Made by a program: the position numbers and the translations under genes
DNA from: a virus
Strand: one strand, 5' to 3'
Virus record (IMG/VR): IMGVR_UViG_3300042307_002266
Coordinates: 1 to 24,297 of that record
DNA length: 24,297 nucleotides
Shown here: piece after piece, positions 6,958 through 14,215 of the stretch
How positions within the stretch are numbered: the first letter of the stretch is position 1
How the letters are laid out: every line of letters begins with the position of its first letter
The notes under the pieces: generated by a model
The model's database searches: none
What the model was told of the DNA's origin: nothing
What the model saw: the letters and a program-made list of their open reading frames with translations, nothing else

Positions 6958-8850
6958 TCACCTCAACCGCCGCCCACTGGATCGCCGTCGCCCGCGTGCA
7001 GGTGGCGGCGTTTTTGCTGGCGTGACGGGGGCTGGGTTGTACGCCACTGGCGCGGCCTCGATGGTGTCGTTAATGGCATGGGCGCTGGTGTACGGGTCGC
7101 CTAGAAACATCGCATATTGGCGCGCTTGCGCCAATTTTCTTATGTCAAGTCCACGCTCATAAATCAAGCCTTGCATCGCAGCCCATGCGTAGACGCGGCA
7201 ATCCAAGGCTTCATTGCGTGCGTGCTTTTCTTTTTGCCACGAATAATTGAGTGCGCCTTTTTTGTCGTACTCCGCCACACGCCGCTCGGCGGTGAGTTGT
7301 TCAAAATAGCCATCGTCGTACGTGTGTGGAAAATGGCAGTAGCCCATACCTGCTTGCTCGGTGCGCAGACGCGCGAACAAGGTGTCTTTTATGGTGTCTA
7401 CGCCAATCGTGCGCACCAATTTACCTTTGTATTTTCGCGATTTGCCGGCGCGGCCGGGCCACATCGGTTTTGCGCCACCCGCGCCTTTAATCGCCCAAAT
7501 ATAGCGCTTGCTGCGCTTGGCACAAAAATCATAAACTTTTTGCACATGGTGTCCACCCGAGTCAATCGATGCGGCACCGATGCGCAGCAGCCGGTTGTCT
7601 TGTGTGTAAAACTCGCGCTTTAAAACATCGTCCAAGCGCAGCCAAACCTCTTGTTCAGAGGGGTTGCCCATCAACACGCCGTATTGCACGCCCCATGTTT
7701 CTTCATCCAAACCCCAGCCCAGTATTTCGTATTCCAACCGGTCATCTTGCGTGTCAACGCCTGCGGTTAATACCAGTATGTCTGCCGGCAAGCTCTTGTA
7801 ATCGTAATTTTCGCGCCGCTCGGCCAATGTTGCTGCCTTGCTGATTTGCCCTTGCAAGTCTTTGTACACCAAGCCCAGCCGCGTGTTCATAAACACTTGA
7901 AGTTGATCATGGTAGGGTTTTGCGGCAAGGTATTGCATTGCAAGGCGCGTAATTTTGGTTTTGTGCGGCATCATGACCCGCGACACATGAAAACCGCGCG
8001 CTTTGCGCTCAGGGTATTTGGCAACAAAACGCCCTTGCTTGACCATATCAGGCAGCTCGCGGTCGCCATATAAGCCGCCACATTCGACACAAGCGAGCAT
8101 GGCGGTGTCTGGGTTGTCGTTGACCATGCGCAACTGATCGATAAAATTTATATGATGCTCGTGCGCACAGTGTGGGCATTTTACGTAAAAATAATTTTGA
8201 TCAGTACCAAGAAATTTTTTGTTAATCCGCCCAGAATCCGTGGTTGGCGAGCTAATGTAGATATGCTTGCGGTTTGGATAATTTTCTGTACGTGCCTCAG
8301 AAATGTCCAGCGGGTCACCCTCGCCACCCGCAGAGCTTGGCCAGCGGTCGATTTCATCACAGTTTAAAATCCGAATACTACGTGACGCCAATGTTGCTGC
8401 CGATTGCGACCAAGCCATTGCCACATAACCGCCCGCAAATTCTTTTGTGTACATGTCGTCGCGCGTGAGTTTGTTTTTAAAAATAGGGCAATCGCGAAAC
8501 ATTGTCGCCAAGCGGCGGGTTGAGTAATCGGAGGCCATGAACTCCGTGGATTGCACGTTCAAAATAGGGCAGGGCTCAATGTCTATATAACGACCTGTAA
8601 TGGCTTTTGCAATCGTGGTTTTGCCCGTTTGTGAGGCGGCCATAACCACCAGCGTTTCAGCCTCCACATCATCCAACGCATCCATAATCACGGCTTGCCA
8701 AGGCGTATCGTCGCACCGAAATATTCCAGGATCTGGGCCCTCTTCACGTGACAAATGCAGGTTTTTTTTAGCCCATTCAGATGTAGACGTGCGCGGCGGC
8801 GGGGCGAGCTGCGCAGCCACGGCGTTGCGAAACCACTCGACATTATTCAT
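6958..8850 (-). CDS. Terminase large subunit, lambda gpA family
   Basis: A 630-residue packaging motor (lambda gpA is 641). The N-terminal ATPase has a Walker A-like AASQTGKTT at about residues 71-79 and a Walker B-like ILNCDEIDRW at about 161-170. A zinc ribbon is formed by CPHC (225-228) and CVEC (254-257). The C-terminal nuclease begins near LTAGVDTQDDRLEYE, with its metal-binding Asp at about 366. It cuts concatemers and pumps DNA into the prohead. An ATG exists at 8868 and a more distal non-ATG start at 8919. I chose 8850 because the protein then starts MNNVEWFRNAVAAQL as in the family, with an 8-bp overlap with the small subunit gene. The C-terminus is rich in Arg and Pro. Confidence 0.94.
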   Translation of the reverse strand: MNNVEWFRNAVAAQLAPPPRTSTSEWAKKNLHLSREEGPDPGIFRCDDTPWQAVIMDALDDVEAETLVVMAASQTGKTTIAKAITGRYIDIEPCPILNVQSTEFMASDYSTRRLATMFRDCPIFKNKLTRDDMYTKEFAGGYVAMAWSQSAATLASRSIRILNCDEIDRWPSSAGGEGDPLDISEARTENYPNRKHIYISSPTTDSGRINKKFLGTDQNYFYVKCPHCAHEHHINFIDQLRMVNDNPDTAMLACVECGGLYGDRELPDMVKQGRFVAKYPERKARGFHVSRVMMPHKTKITRLAMQYLAAKPYHDQLQVFMNTRLGLVYKDLQGQISKAATLAERRENYDYKSLPADILVLTAGVDTQDDRLEYEILGWGLDEETWGVQYGVLMGNPSEQEVWLRLDDVLKREFYTQDNRLLRIGAASIDSGGHHVQKVYDFCAKRSKRYIWAIKGAGGAKPMWPGRAGKSRKYKGKLVRTIGVDTIKDTLFARLRTEQAGMGYCHFPHTYDDGYFEQLTAERRVAEYDKKGALNYSWQKEKHARNEALDCRVYAWAAMQGLIYERGLDIRKLAQARQYAMFLGDPYTSAHAINDTIEAAPVAYNPAPVTPAKTPPPARGRRRSSGRRLR

Positions 8851-9418
8851 CAACCTGATCCACTTCATCGCTATTTTTTTGCTCAACATCTTCGATGTGA
8901 CGCATGTACGCCGTATCAACTAACTGCACGGGCGCGCTCAACTTCTCTAAAATAAAATACACTTCATCATGCAAGGCACGATAAATATATGCCTCGCTTT
9001 GCCCTTCAAGGCGTTGAGCCATACGCGTTGGCATTGCCAAAAAAGTTGTTTTAACATCGTGCGCCAATTCACTGTAAAGCCGCACAGCATGGTCAACCCG
9101 CACGAGTTTGCCCGTTTCAACATCAATCTTTATCTGCGTCAACTCGCGCTGCTTTTGTCGCAACAAAGCCAACTCTTTAGCAGCATTTATTTCAGTATCG
9201 CCATCACCCAGCGTTTTTTGTCTGTCGCGCAGAGAATCAATGTAGTTCCGAATCGATTGAGCCAGCACATAAATGCCGCGCCCACCCTTAATCACCACGC
9301 CATCTTTTGCCAACTCACCAATAAATTGCTTTGACACACCAGTAAGCGCCATCAGAGCGCCCACATCAACCAGCAATTCTTCAACAGCACCCGCCGTCAA
9401 TACGTCCGTATTTTCCAC
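8843..9418 (-). CDS. Terminase small subunit, Nu1-like
   Basis: A protein of 191 residues from the GTG at 9418. It has an N-terminal winged-helix DNA-binding part (VDVGALMALTGVSKQFIGEL, then KDGVVIKGGRGIYVLAQSIRNY), then a long helical segment (ALLRQKQRELTQIKIDVETGKLVR), typical of Nu1-type subunits (lambda Nu1 is 181). It recognises the packaging site and recruits the large subunit. I chose GTG 9418 because AGGGG lies 6 bases before it and the length fits. The frame is open to a TTG at 9505 but that extension (RVTVCFKVAFNRL) does not look like the family. It is immediately upstream of, and overlaps, the large subunit gene. Confidence 0.87.
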   Translation of the reverse strand: MENTDVLTAGAVEELLVDVGALMALTGVSKQFIGELAKDGVVIKGGRGIYVLAQSIRNYIDSLRDRQKTLGDGDTEINAAKELALLRQKQRELTQIKIDVETGKLVRVDHAVRLYSELAHDVKTTFLAMPTRMAQRLEGQSEAYIYRALHDEVYFILEKLSAPVQLVDTAYMRHIEDVEQKNSDEVDQVDE

Positions 9419-9529
9419 CAAAACCCCTGTCAATCGATTAAAAGCAACTTTAAAACAAACCGTAACCCTATGATTTAATGAGCAAAGTAAAGTAAACCAT
9501 AGCAAAATAAATCACACCGAGCCCATTTT

Positions 9530-9549
9530 CGCGGGTTTGCGCACCCGCG
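9530..9549. other. Inverted repeat upstream of terS, candidate cos site region
   Basis: A perfect 7-bp inverted repeat, CGCGGGT-6 bases-ACCCGCG, in the short gap between the Mor-like gene and the small terminase gene. In lambda-type phages with this terminase pair, cos lies just before the small subunit gene, and cosN has twofold symmetry. It overlaps TTTTCGCGGG, which is reminiscent of the lambda cos flank. The absence of a U-run argues against a terminator on either strand. Assignment to cos is inference from position and symmetry. Confidence 0.35.
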
Positions 9550-9564
9550 CTGGGTAGAATTTGG

Positions 9565-9999
9565 CTAGGGTCCCCGCCCTTGTTTGGGCTTATCTCGCTG
9601 ACGCGTGCCCTCCAAAAATCGCCGCGTCGGCTTGAGCTTTGCCGCAAGATTCATGTGCATCTGAACTGTGCGCTGCGTCACCCCCAAAACCCGAGCGGCG
9701 AACGATGAGTCCATTCCTTGTCTGCAACATAAATCATGCACATGCGCCGTGCGGCGCAAACTGTCAAACTCAGAGAGCAATGGTATTTGCAGCTCAGCGC
9801 CTGGGTAGTTTTGCGCAAACCACAATGCTGCATCCACGCCAACCAACTCAGCCAAACGATGTTCGCTGGTCATTTTGGCTGGCACGGTGATTTTTTGCCC
9901 ACCATGCACCGCCACCAAAGCCATTGCTTCTTTGAACCCAAGCAACGCTGCCAGCTCATTCATAACCGAATCACAATCAATCTGCTCATTGTTTTTCAT
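9565..9999 (-). CDS. Mor/C-like transcription activator
   Basis: A 144-residue protein with the Mor family pattern. Two related N-terminal units each have a helix followed by a strand: LAALLGFKEAMALVAVHGGQ-KITVP and LAELVGVDAALWFAQNYPGA-ELQIP. A C-terminal helix-turn-helix follows (DSSFAARVLGVTQRTVQMHMN, in pieces, about residues 97-117). Mor and C of phage Mu dimerise through the N-terminal part and activate middle and late promoters with host RNA polymerase. Here the gene lies directly before the structural operon, so it is a good candidate for its activator. I chose ATG 9999, which has GGGGGCG just before it; the frame is open to 10074. The basic C-terminus is rich in Lys and Arg. Confidence 0.75.
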   Translation of the reverse strand: MKNNEQIDCDSVMNELAALLGFKEAMALVAVHGGQKITVPAKMTSEHRLAELVGVDAALWFAQNYPGAELQIPLLSEFDSLRRTAHVHDLCCRQGMDSSFAARVLGVTQRTVQMHMNLAAKLKPTRRFLEGTRQRDKPKQGRGP

Positions 10000-10022
10000 A
10001 ACGCCCCCGTTAATAATAGAAT

Positions 10023-10277
10023 CCGTCCAACCAAAACCCAAACCCCCAAGGACGGCGCAAACCCACGCCAACACTAATCAAAACAACTGCCGTCCAACCG
10101 TCCAACCAATTTCTAAAAGTGTTTAAATACAAAATAGCAGCAAACCACGTGCGCGCATGCACACACGCGCCCGCCCAGCGTATTTGCAAGACGCTTGGAC
10201 GGATTCGCTATAACCCACAGCCCATAAGGCTTACAGCCGTCCAACCTAACAAAAACAGGTTGGACGGGGTTGGACGG
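10023..10277. repeat. Cluster of seven CCGTCCAACC repeats, candidate origin or control region
   Basis: The 10-mer CCGTCCAACC occurs forward at 10023-10032, 10090-10099, 10098-10107 and 10237-10246. It occurs inverted at 10258-10267 and 10268-10277, with an 8-base inverted match at 10195-10202. The 10237-10247 and 10257-10267 arms form an 11-bp perfect inverted repeat around a 9-base A-rich loop. The region lies just after the primase/helicase gene and just before the Mor-like gene, within about 450 bp that hold no clear gene. Iterons beside a primase gene are typical of phage origins such as that of P4, but binding sites for a regulator are also possible. Confidence 0.6.
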
Positions 10278-10448
10278 CTAACCAAATAAACGCCAACCCC
10301 GCCAGCTGCGGCCCTCATCTTTTCGGGTCAATCGCGCACCCATTGAACTCCCCGCCCAATGAACCGCCAAATCGCCCATCCCTGAATCGAACCGCAACCC
10401 CCAAACAATCACCACCAAATCAAATCACCACTTCAACCCCACCACAGC

Positions 10449-12947
10449 TTACGCATGTCGTAAATTATCCGTCTCCAGCTCGTAGTAATAACGCCGCTTG
10501 CCCGTAGACTCTCGCCGCTTCACATACCCCAGCGATCGCATAATCATCGCCACCCGCGCCGACTCGCCCCGATTCGCGCTGATTCTGTCTCTATCCATTT
10601 TCAAGCCGCGCAGCAAAATATCCGTCAAAAACACTTGCTTAGGATTGACATCCAAAGCCCTGTCCTCAGACACCAGCCAATCAGCAATAATCTCAAGCCA
10701 CGCATCACCGACCTCACGCGCCGCCTGCTCAGGCGTAAATATGGTTTCTTGCTCAATCCCCGTCACATGCCACGCCTCACCCGCCTTAAACGCCGCCACC
10801 GCCTCAGCCCACAACTGATCGCGCACCTCATTCAAATAATCAAAATCCACATAATCAGCCACTTTCACAGGCCAAAACCGCCGCCCACCCGTTGAATCTT
10901 TTAAATATTCATCTTGATTCGTCGTACCAATAAACACCGTCGAGCGCGCATGCGCCTCAGTACGCCGCTCATATGCCCCACGGTAACGGTCAACCTGCGA
11001 CGTAATAAACTGCTTCACCTTGGTCGAATCAGCCCGACTAAACGCATCCATTTCGCCCACCTCATAACCCCAAACGCCATCAAGCTGCGCATACGCATCT
11101 TTACTGCTCAAATCAAGCTGCGTATCACTAAACCAATCACCAAACAGCTTACCAATCGCCGTAGACTTGCCGCGCCCCTGCGTCCCCTCCAGCACCAGCA
11201 TATTGTCCACCTTGCAACCGGGCTTATAAATCCGCGCCACCGCTGCAATCAAAAACTTACGCCCCGCCAAATGCAAGTATTCGCCATCCTTACGCGTCAA
11301 CTCCCGCGCCCCAAACACCCCCATCAACCACGTCGCAAGGCGCGGCTCCTTATCCCACGTCAAACCATCCAAGTAATCACGCGGCGGATGCACCTTATTC
11401 ACATGCGCCGCCATCGCCACACCACCAGCAATCAACTGTTCACTATTCACAATCATGCCCAGCGCCCGCGCCAACCACAAACCAAGGCTCAAATCATCCT
11501 GCCCAGTCCACTCACCCACCACACCACCACACGGCGGCACCCGCATCTTAATCACCCGATTCGCAAACTCATCAAACGCAATCACCCCGCGCCACTCAGG
11601 CAACTCAGTCAACGCATAAAACACATTCTCACGGCACGCCCGAAACCCGCCGTCTTTACCCTTATGCAACATATCCAACAATGCCCGATACGCCACCGAA
11701 TCCTTAGACACCTTGTTTTTGACAGTAGAACCAGATGAATCAGCAGAATCACCCGCCGCCTTAACCCCAACCCCCGTGCCAACAGCGCCAGCGGGGCAAA
11801 TGCCTCCCAACCAATCTGCATAATGCACAGCCCCCGCAAGCGCAGTCGCCACATCACCACCCGCCGCCACAAAATCAGCAATATCCCAACCATCCAGCGC
11901 CGTCTCAGCCACGCCCTCCATACTCAAACCACAGCCCAAATCAGGGCAAAAGTCCGCAAACCGCACCACCTTAATATCAGCCACACCCTGCGCCACCAAC
12001 TGCGCCGCCACATCCATCATCGCCCGCACACCGGGCTGTTCAGAATCAGGCAACAACCTCTCACCTGCCTTATCAAACTTCAAATCCCGATCAGGCCACA
12101 AAACCGCAGCCCCAAACCCAGCACACTGCGCCCAATCAGACTTGCCCACCGCCTTACCACCGCCAGACCAGCTCACAGACACAAACCCAGCCACGCCCGC
12201 CGCCACATCCGCGCACTTCTCACCCTCAGTCACCAACAACGGCAACCCAGCCGCAGCATCAAATGCCACAGGGCAGGGCGCATTCAACCCAGCCAAATAC
12301 AAAGGGCGCGGCGCAGGCCACTGCACCCAAGTCCACTTCTGCTCAGCACTCGTCACATGCCGCGCAAACACCAGCGGCAAAACCTCCTTGCCTCCCGAGC
12401 TATTCACAAAACGACACACAAACCCAAGCAACTGCCCAGCCGCATCCCGATACGCCCAGCGCACCGCAGGCGCACCACGCTGAAAATGCGCCTTAGGCGC
12501 AGCATTCACCGCAAAATCAGGCACAGGCGTCACCGCAGCCCAATTGCCCCGCACCCCACCACCAGCTTGCGCGGGCGCATCCTTAGCCACAGCGCGCCGC
12601 GCAGGCACACCAGCGCCCACCGACTTAGGCAACTCAACCCCACACAACCGCGCCACCGCAACCGCCGCATGCCCATTATTCATCCCATGCAAAAACGCAT
12701 ACAGGCTAATCAAATCACCGCCCTTATCCCCAGTCGCAAAATCAGCCCAAGCACCCGTCACCGTATTCACACTAAAAGAATCAGGCGTTTTATCCGGACG
12801 CGTCGGATTCGTCGACTTATACTCATGCCCACGCAACACCCCATGCGGCAACCAGCTCGACAACAACCGCACCGCATCACTCAAGGCAGCACTGGACACC
12901 AGCCCAAAATCAATCCCATCATTGCCGCCGTTATTTCCGTACCCCAT
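10449..12947 (-). CDS. Replicative primase/helicase: primase N-terminus, TOPRIM and VapE (VirE-type) ATPase
   Basis: An 832-residue multidomain replication protein. Residues about 35-110 hold the primase-type N-terminal part (KTPDSFSV, WADFATGDKGGDLISLYAFL). Residues about 225-330 hold a TOPRIM domain with VTEGEKCAD (acidic site) and LWPDRD (metal site). From about 415 comes a virulence-associated protein E ATPase, with Walker A LEGTQGRGKST (about 586-596), Walker B-like EVGEMDAF and a sensor-like FIGTTNQDEYL. Fusions of this type prime and unwind phage DNA at its origin. I chose ATG 12947 (GAGG 7 bases upstream); a TTG lies two codons earlier. The first CxxC zinc finger of P4 alpha is not evident. 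The repeat cluster at 10023-10277 follows it. Confidence 0.9.
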   Translation of the reverse strand: MGYGNNGGNDGIDFGLVSSAALSDAVRLLSSWLPHGVLRGHEYKSTNPTRPDKTPDSFSVNTVTGAWADFATGDKGGDLISLYAFLHGMNNGHAAVAVARLCGVELPKSVGAGVPARRAVAKDAPAQAGGGVRGNWAAVTPVPDFAVNAAPKAHFQRGAPAVRWAYRDAAGQLLGFVCRFVNSSGGKEVLPLVFARHVTSAEQKWTWVQWPAPRPLYLAGLNAPCPVAFDAAAGLPLLVTEGEKCADVAAGVAGFVSVSWSGGGKAVGKSDWAQCAGFGAAVLWPDRDLKFDKAGERLLPDSEQPGVRAMMDVAAQLVAQGVADIKVVRFADFCPDLGCGLSMEGVAETALDGWDIADFVAAGGDVATALAGAVHYADWLGGICPAGAVGTGVGVKAAGDSADSSGSTVKNKVSKDSVAYRALLDMLHKGKDGGFRACRENVFYALTELPEWRGVIAFDEFANRVIKMRVPPCGGVVGEWTGQDDLSLGLWLARALGMIVNSEQLIAGGVAMAAHVNKVHPPRDYLDGLTWDKEPRLATWLMGVFGARELTRKDGEYLHLAGRKFLIAAVARIYKPGCKVDNMLVLEGTQGRGKSTAIGKLFGDWFSDTQLDLSSKDAYAQLDGVWGYEVGEMDAFSRADSTKVKQFITSQVDRYRGAYERRTEAHARSTVFIGTTNQDEYLKDSTGGRRFWPVKVADYVDFDYLNEVRDQLWAEAVAAFKAGEAWHVTGIEQETIFTPEQAAREVGDAWLEIIADWLVSEDRALDVNPKQVFLTDILLRGLKMDRDRISANRGESARVAMIMRSLGYVKRRESTGKRRYYYELETDNLRHA

Positions 12948-12976
12948 AATCAACCCTCAATCTCATTATTATTCAA

Positions 12977-13192
12977 CTAACGCCGCACAAACTGCCGCGC
13001 CAAAATCCCCAACTCACGCCCATGGTCAACCCGACAATCCTGCGAGCAATACGACACACCAGCCGTCGCATCCCCGCAAAATAAACACGCCACATGCACC
13101 ACCACCTCAGCCAAAGCACCCCGCACACTCTCAATCTGCGCATCCAACAGCACCTGCATCTTCGCATCAGTCATATCGCAATCATCAGCCAT
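12977..13192 (-). CDS. Small zinc-binding phage protein
   Basis: A 71-residue protein with a helical N-terminal half and a C-terminal cysteine cluster. The cluster is CLFCGD (Cys36, Cys39), then YCSQDCRVDHGRE (Cys49, Cys53, His57). This CxxC...CSxxCR layout is that of small treble-clef or MYND-like zinc domains. The gene overlaps the upstream CII-like gene (TGATG) and precedes the primase gene by 29 bp, so it belongs to the early rightward operon. A role in binding nucleic acid or the replication complex is possible, but I do not recognise the family. Confidence 0.7.
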   Translation of the reverse strand: MADDCDMTDAKMQVLLDAQIESVRGALAEVVVHVACLFCGDATAGVSYCSQDCRVDHGRELGILARQFVRR

Positions 13193-13659
13193 CACGCCCC
13201 CCGAATCACCTCAATCAGCGCCGCCGTCGCATCCTGCTGCTCATGTAACAAAGCCAACCACGCCACCCGCTCCGCCTCAGTCAAATGCTTGTCAGCCAAC
13301 GCCAGCGCCCCGTTATTTGTCGCGCTCGACGTCGTGCGCACCATCTCCATATACCGTCCAAACACATCACCCCCAACACCCGCCTCACGGCGCACCGCCG
13401 CAAACCCCGTGCCATCAAGCAATGCATTCACCACCACCGCATCAGATAGCAACTCAAACACCGTCAAAAATACATCCAACGACGGCACCTTCTCCAAATT
13501 ATCAGGGTTCAACGCATCCGCAATCACCCGCTCATTGCGCCCCATCGCCACCGCCAACGCCGTCACCCCGCCCGCCGACGACTTGGCCGCCAACTGCAAC
13601 GCCTTAAACAACAACCGCTTGCGTGCCTTAAGCGGCAAACTTTCCGAATGATTCAACAT
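13192..13659 (-). CDS. CII-like phage regulator (CP76 family)
   Basis: A 155-residue protein matching the phage CP76/CII regulator family. It has a helix-turn-helix-like ALAVAMGRNERVIADALNPDN, in which the motif 'L..AMG.....ALNP' is diagnostic. This is followed by VPSLDVFLTVFELLSDAVVVNALLDGTGF. The C-terminal half is helical, probably for oligomerisation. Such proteins take part in the lysis-lysogeny decision or in replication control. It follows the Cro-like gene in the same direction, as cII follows cro. The ATG at 13659 has AGGGG six bases upstream. The 157 bp between Cro and this gene hold an AT-rich palindrome and no supported gene. Confidence 0.82.
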   Translation of the reverse strand: MLNHSESLPLKARKRLLFKALQLAAKSSAGGVTALAVAMGRNERVIADALNPDNLEKVPSLDVFLTVFELLSDAVVVNALLDGTGFAAVRREAGVGGDVFGRYMEMVRTTSSATNNGALALADKHLTEAERVAWLALLHEQQDATAALIEVIRGA

Positions 13660-13701
13660 GACAAACCCCTATTTTTCACCTGTAAGTATTTGATTTTAAA
13701 T

Positions 13702-13718
13702 AATAAAATGTTTTTATT
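13702..13718. promoter_or_regulatory. AT-rich perfect palindrome upstream of the CII-like gene
   Basis: AATAAAA-TGT-TTTTATT is a perfect 7-3-7 dyad, about 45 bp before the CII-like start. Its layout equals that of the leftward operator at 16950-16966 (AATAACA-TTT-TGTTATT). It could be a weak operator, but AT-rich dyads also arise by chance. Confidence 0.3.
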
Positions 13719-13816
13719 GAGCCACACAAACCCCACAGGAGAACCCCACAATGAGCCATGCAACAGACACAAAAAAAGCGCAGCGTAACCCCGCCCAGCG
13801 AGCGCAGTTACGATAC

Positions 13817-14113
13817 CTAACCTTTAAAGACAGACAAAGGAACGCCATCATGTGGGTTGCGAAAAGTAGAAGGGCGAATCATATTGGGCGTTACGACCCA
13901 ATCAGTGGCTTCTGCTATTGCCAAAGTCAAATCAGCGCCAGCGACCCTGTAACCTTTGGCAATATTGTACAAACTCGATGCTTTAAGATAATCAACCTGT
14001 CCCATCAAACTACCAATTCGGGCAAGAAAACCATCAAATGCCGCCTCGTTTGGCAAGCCATTTATGTAAGACAAAAGCGGTTCAAGACGCTTATTTTTTT
14101 TAAGAATAGACAT
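13817..14113 (-). CDS. cro: Cro-like repressor
   Basis: A 98-residue protein. It holds a helix-turn-helix of the type found in Cro/YdaS-like proteins: FLARIGSLMGQVDYLKA, then NIAKGYRVAGADLTLAIAEATD, and the ending WVVTPNMIRP, which corresponds to the 'VTR.DLRP' of the family. It should bind the operators between itself and cI and switch off repressor synthesis, favouring lytic growth. I chose the ATG at 14113 (CGGGAAA before it), reading MSILKKNKRLEPLL; a further start at 14137 would reach into the promoter. It is the first gene of the minus-strand early operon, divergent from cI. Symbol assigned by position and pattern only. Confidence 0.78.
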   Translation of the reverse strand: MSILKKNKRLEPLLSYINGLPNEAAFDGFLARIGSLMGQVDYLKASSLYNIAKGYRVAGADLTLAIAEATDWVVTPNMIRPSTFRNPHDGVPLSVFKG

Positions 14114-14137
14114 GAAATTTCCCGTTAGCAAAAACAA

Positions 14138-14166
14138 ATAATACCTTTTTGATATTTAAAGAGCAA
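14138..14166 (-). promoter_or_regulatory. PR-like promoter for cro
   Basis: On the minus strand, TTGCTC (14166-14161) and TATTAT (14143-14138) are separated by exactly 17 bp. Transcription would start about 20 bp before the Cro ATG. Operator 1 overlaps the -10 and operator 2 overlaps the -35, so repressor binding would block it. Confidence 0.75.
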
Positions 14167-14206
14167 TAACTTTTTGATAGTTTTTAAAAATAACTTTTTG
14201 ATGTTT
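14140..14206. promoter_or_regulatory. OR-like operator: three repressor-binding repeats
   Basis: Three related sites: AATACCTTTTTGATATTT (14140-14157), AATAACTTTTTGATAGTTT (14165-14183) and AATAACTTTTTGATGTTT (14189-14206). Their centres are about 25.5 and 23.5 bp apart, close to the spacing of the lambda OR sites. They lie between divergent cro and cI. Confidence 0.8.
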
Positions 14207-14209
14207 AAT
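14204..14209 (+). promoter_or_regulatory. PRM-like -10 for cI, probably leaderless
   Basis: TTTAAT matches the -10 consensus at five of six positions. A start 7 bp downstream falls exactly on the A of ATG 14216. No Shine-Dalgarno precedes that ATG, and the -35 (TTTTTA) is poor. Lambda cI is likewise leaderless from PRM and needs activation. Operator 3 overlaps this hexamer. Confidence 0.5.
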
Positions 14210-14215
14210 AACAAT

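Noticed and set aside
7117-8923. Several plus-strand frames opposite the terminase large subunit
   Set aside because: They are shadows of a gene with complete Walker, zinc-ribbon and nuclease motifs on the other strand.
9530-9549. Inverted repeat as an intrinsic terminator of the Mor-like gene
   Set aside because: No U-run follows on either strand, and the next gene in the same direction belongs to the same operon.
10023-10277. Repeat cluster as a CRISPR array
   Set aside because: The repeats are only 10 bases, occur in both orientations and have irregular spacing; there are no spacers of equal size and no cas gene.
10914-12980. Long plus-strand frames (274 and 385 codons) opposite the primase gene
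   Set aside because: Their proteins are almost entirely Arg, His, Pro, Thr and Gln, as expected from the reverse strand of a G-rich gene. No motif or ribosome-binding site supports them, while the minus strand has clear TOPRIM and VapE motifs.
13751-14128. Plus-strand frame of 125 codons with a good AGGAGA site, antisense to cro
   Set aside because: The protein has no recognisable feature, and most of it is the complement of the Cro-like gene and its promoter. The ribosome-binding site is probably chance, although a short antisense transcript cannot be excluded.
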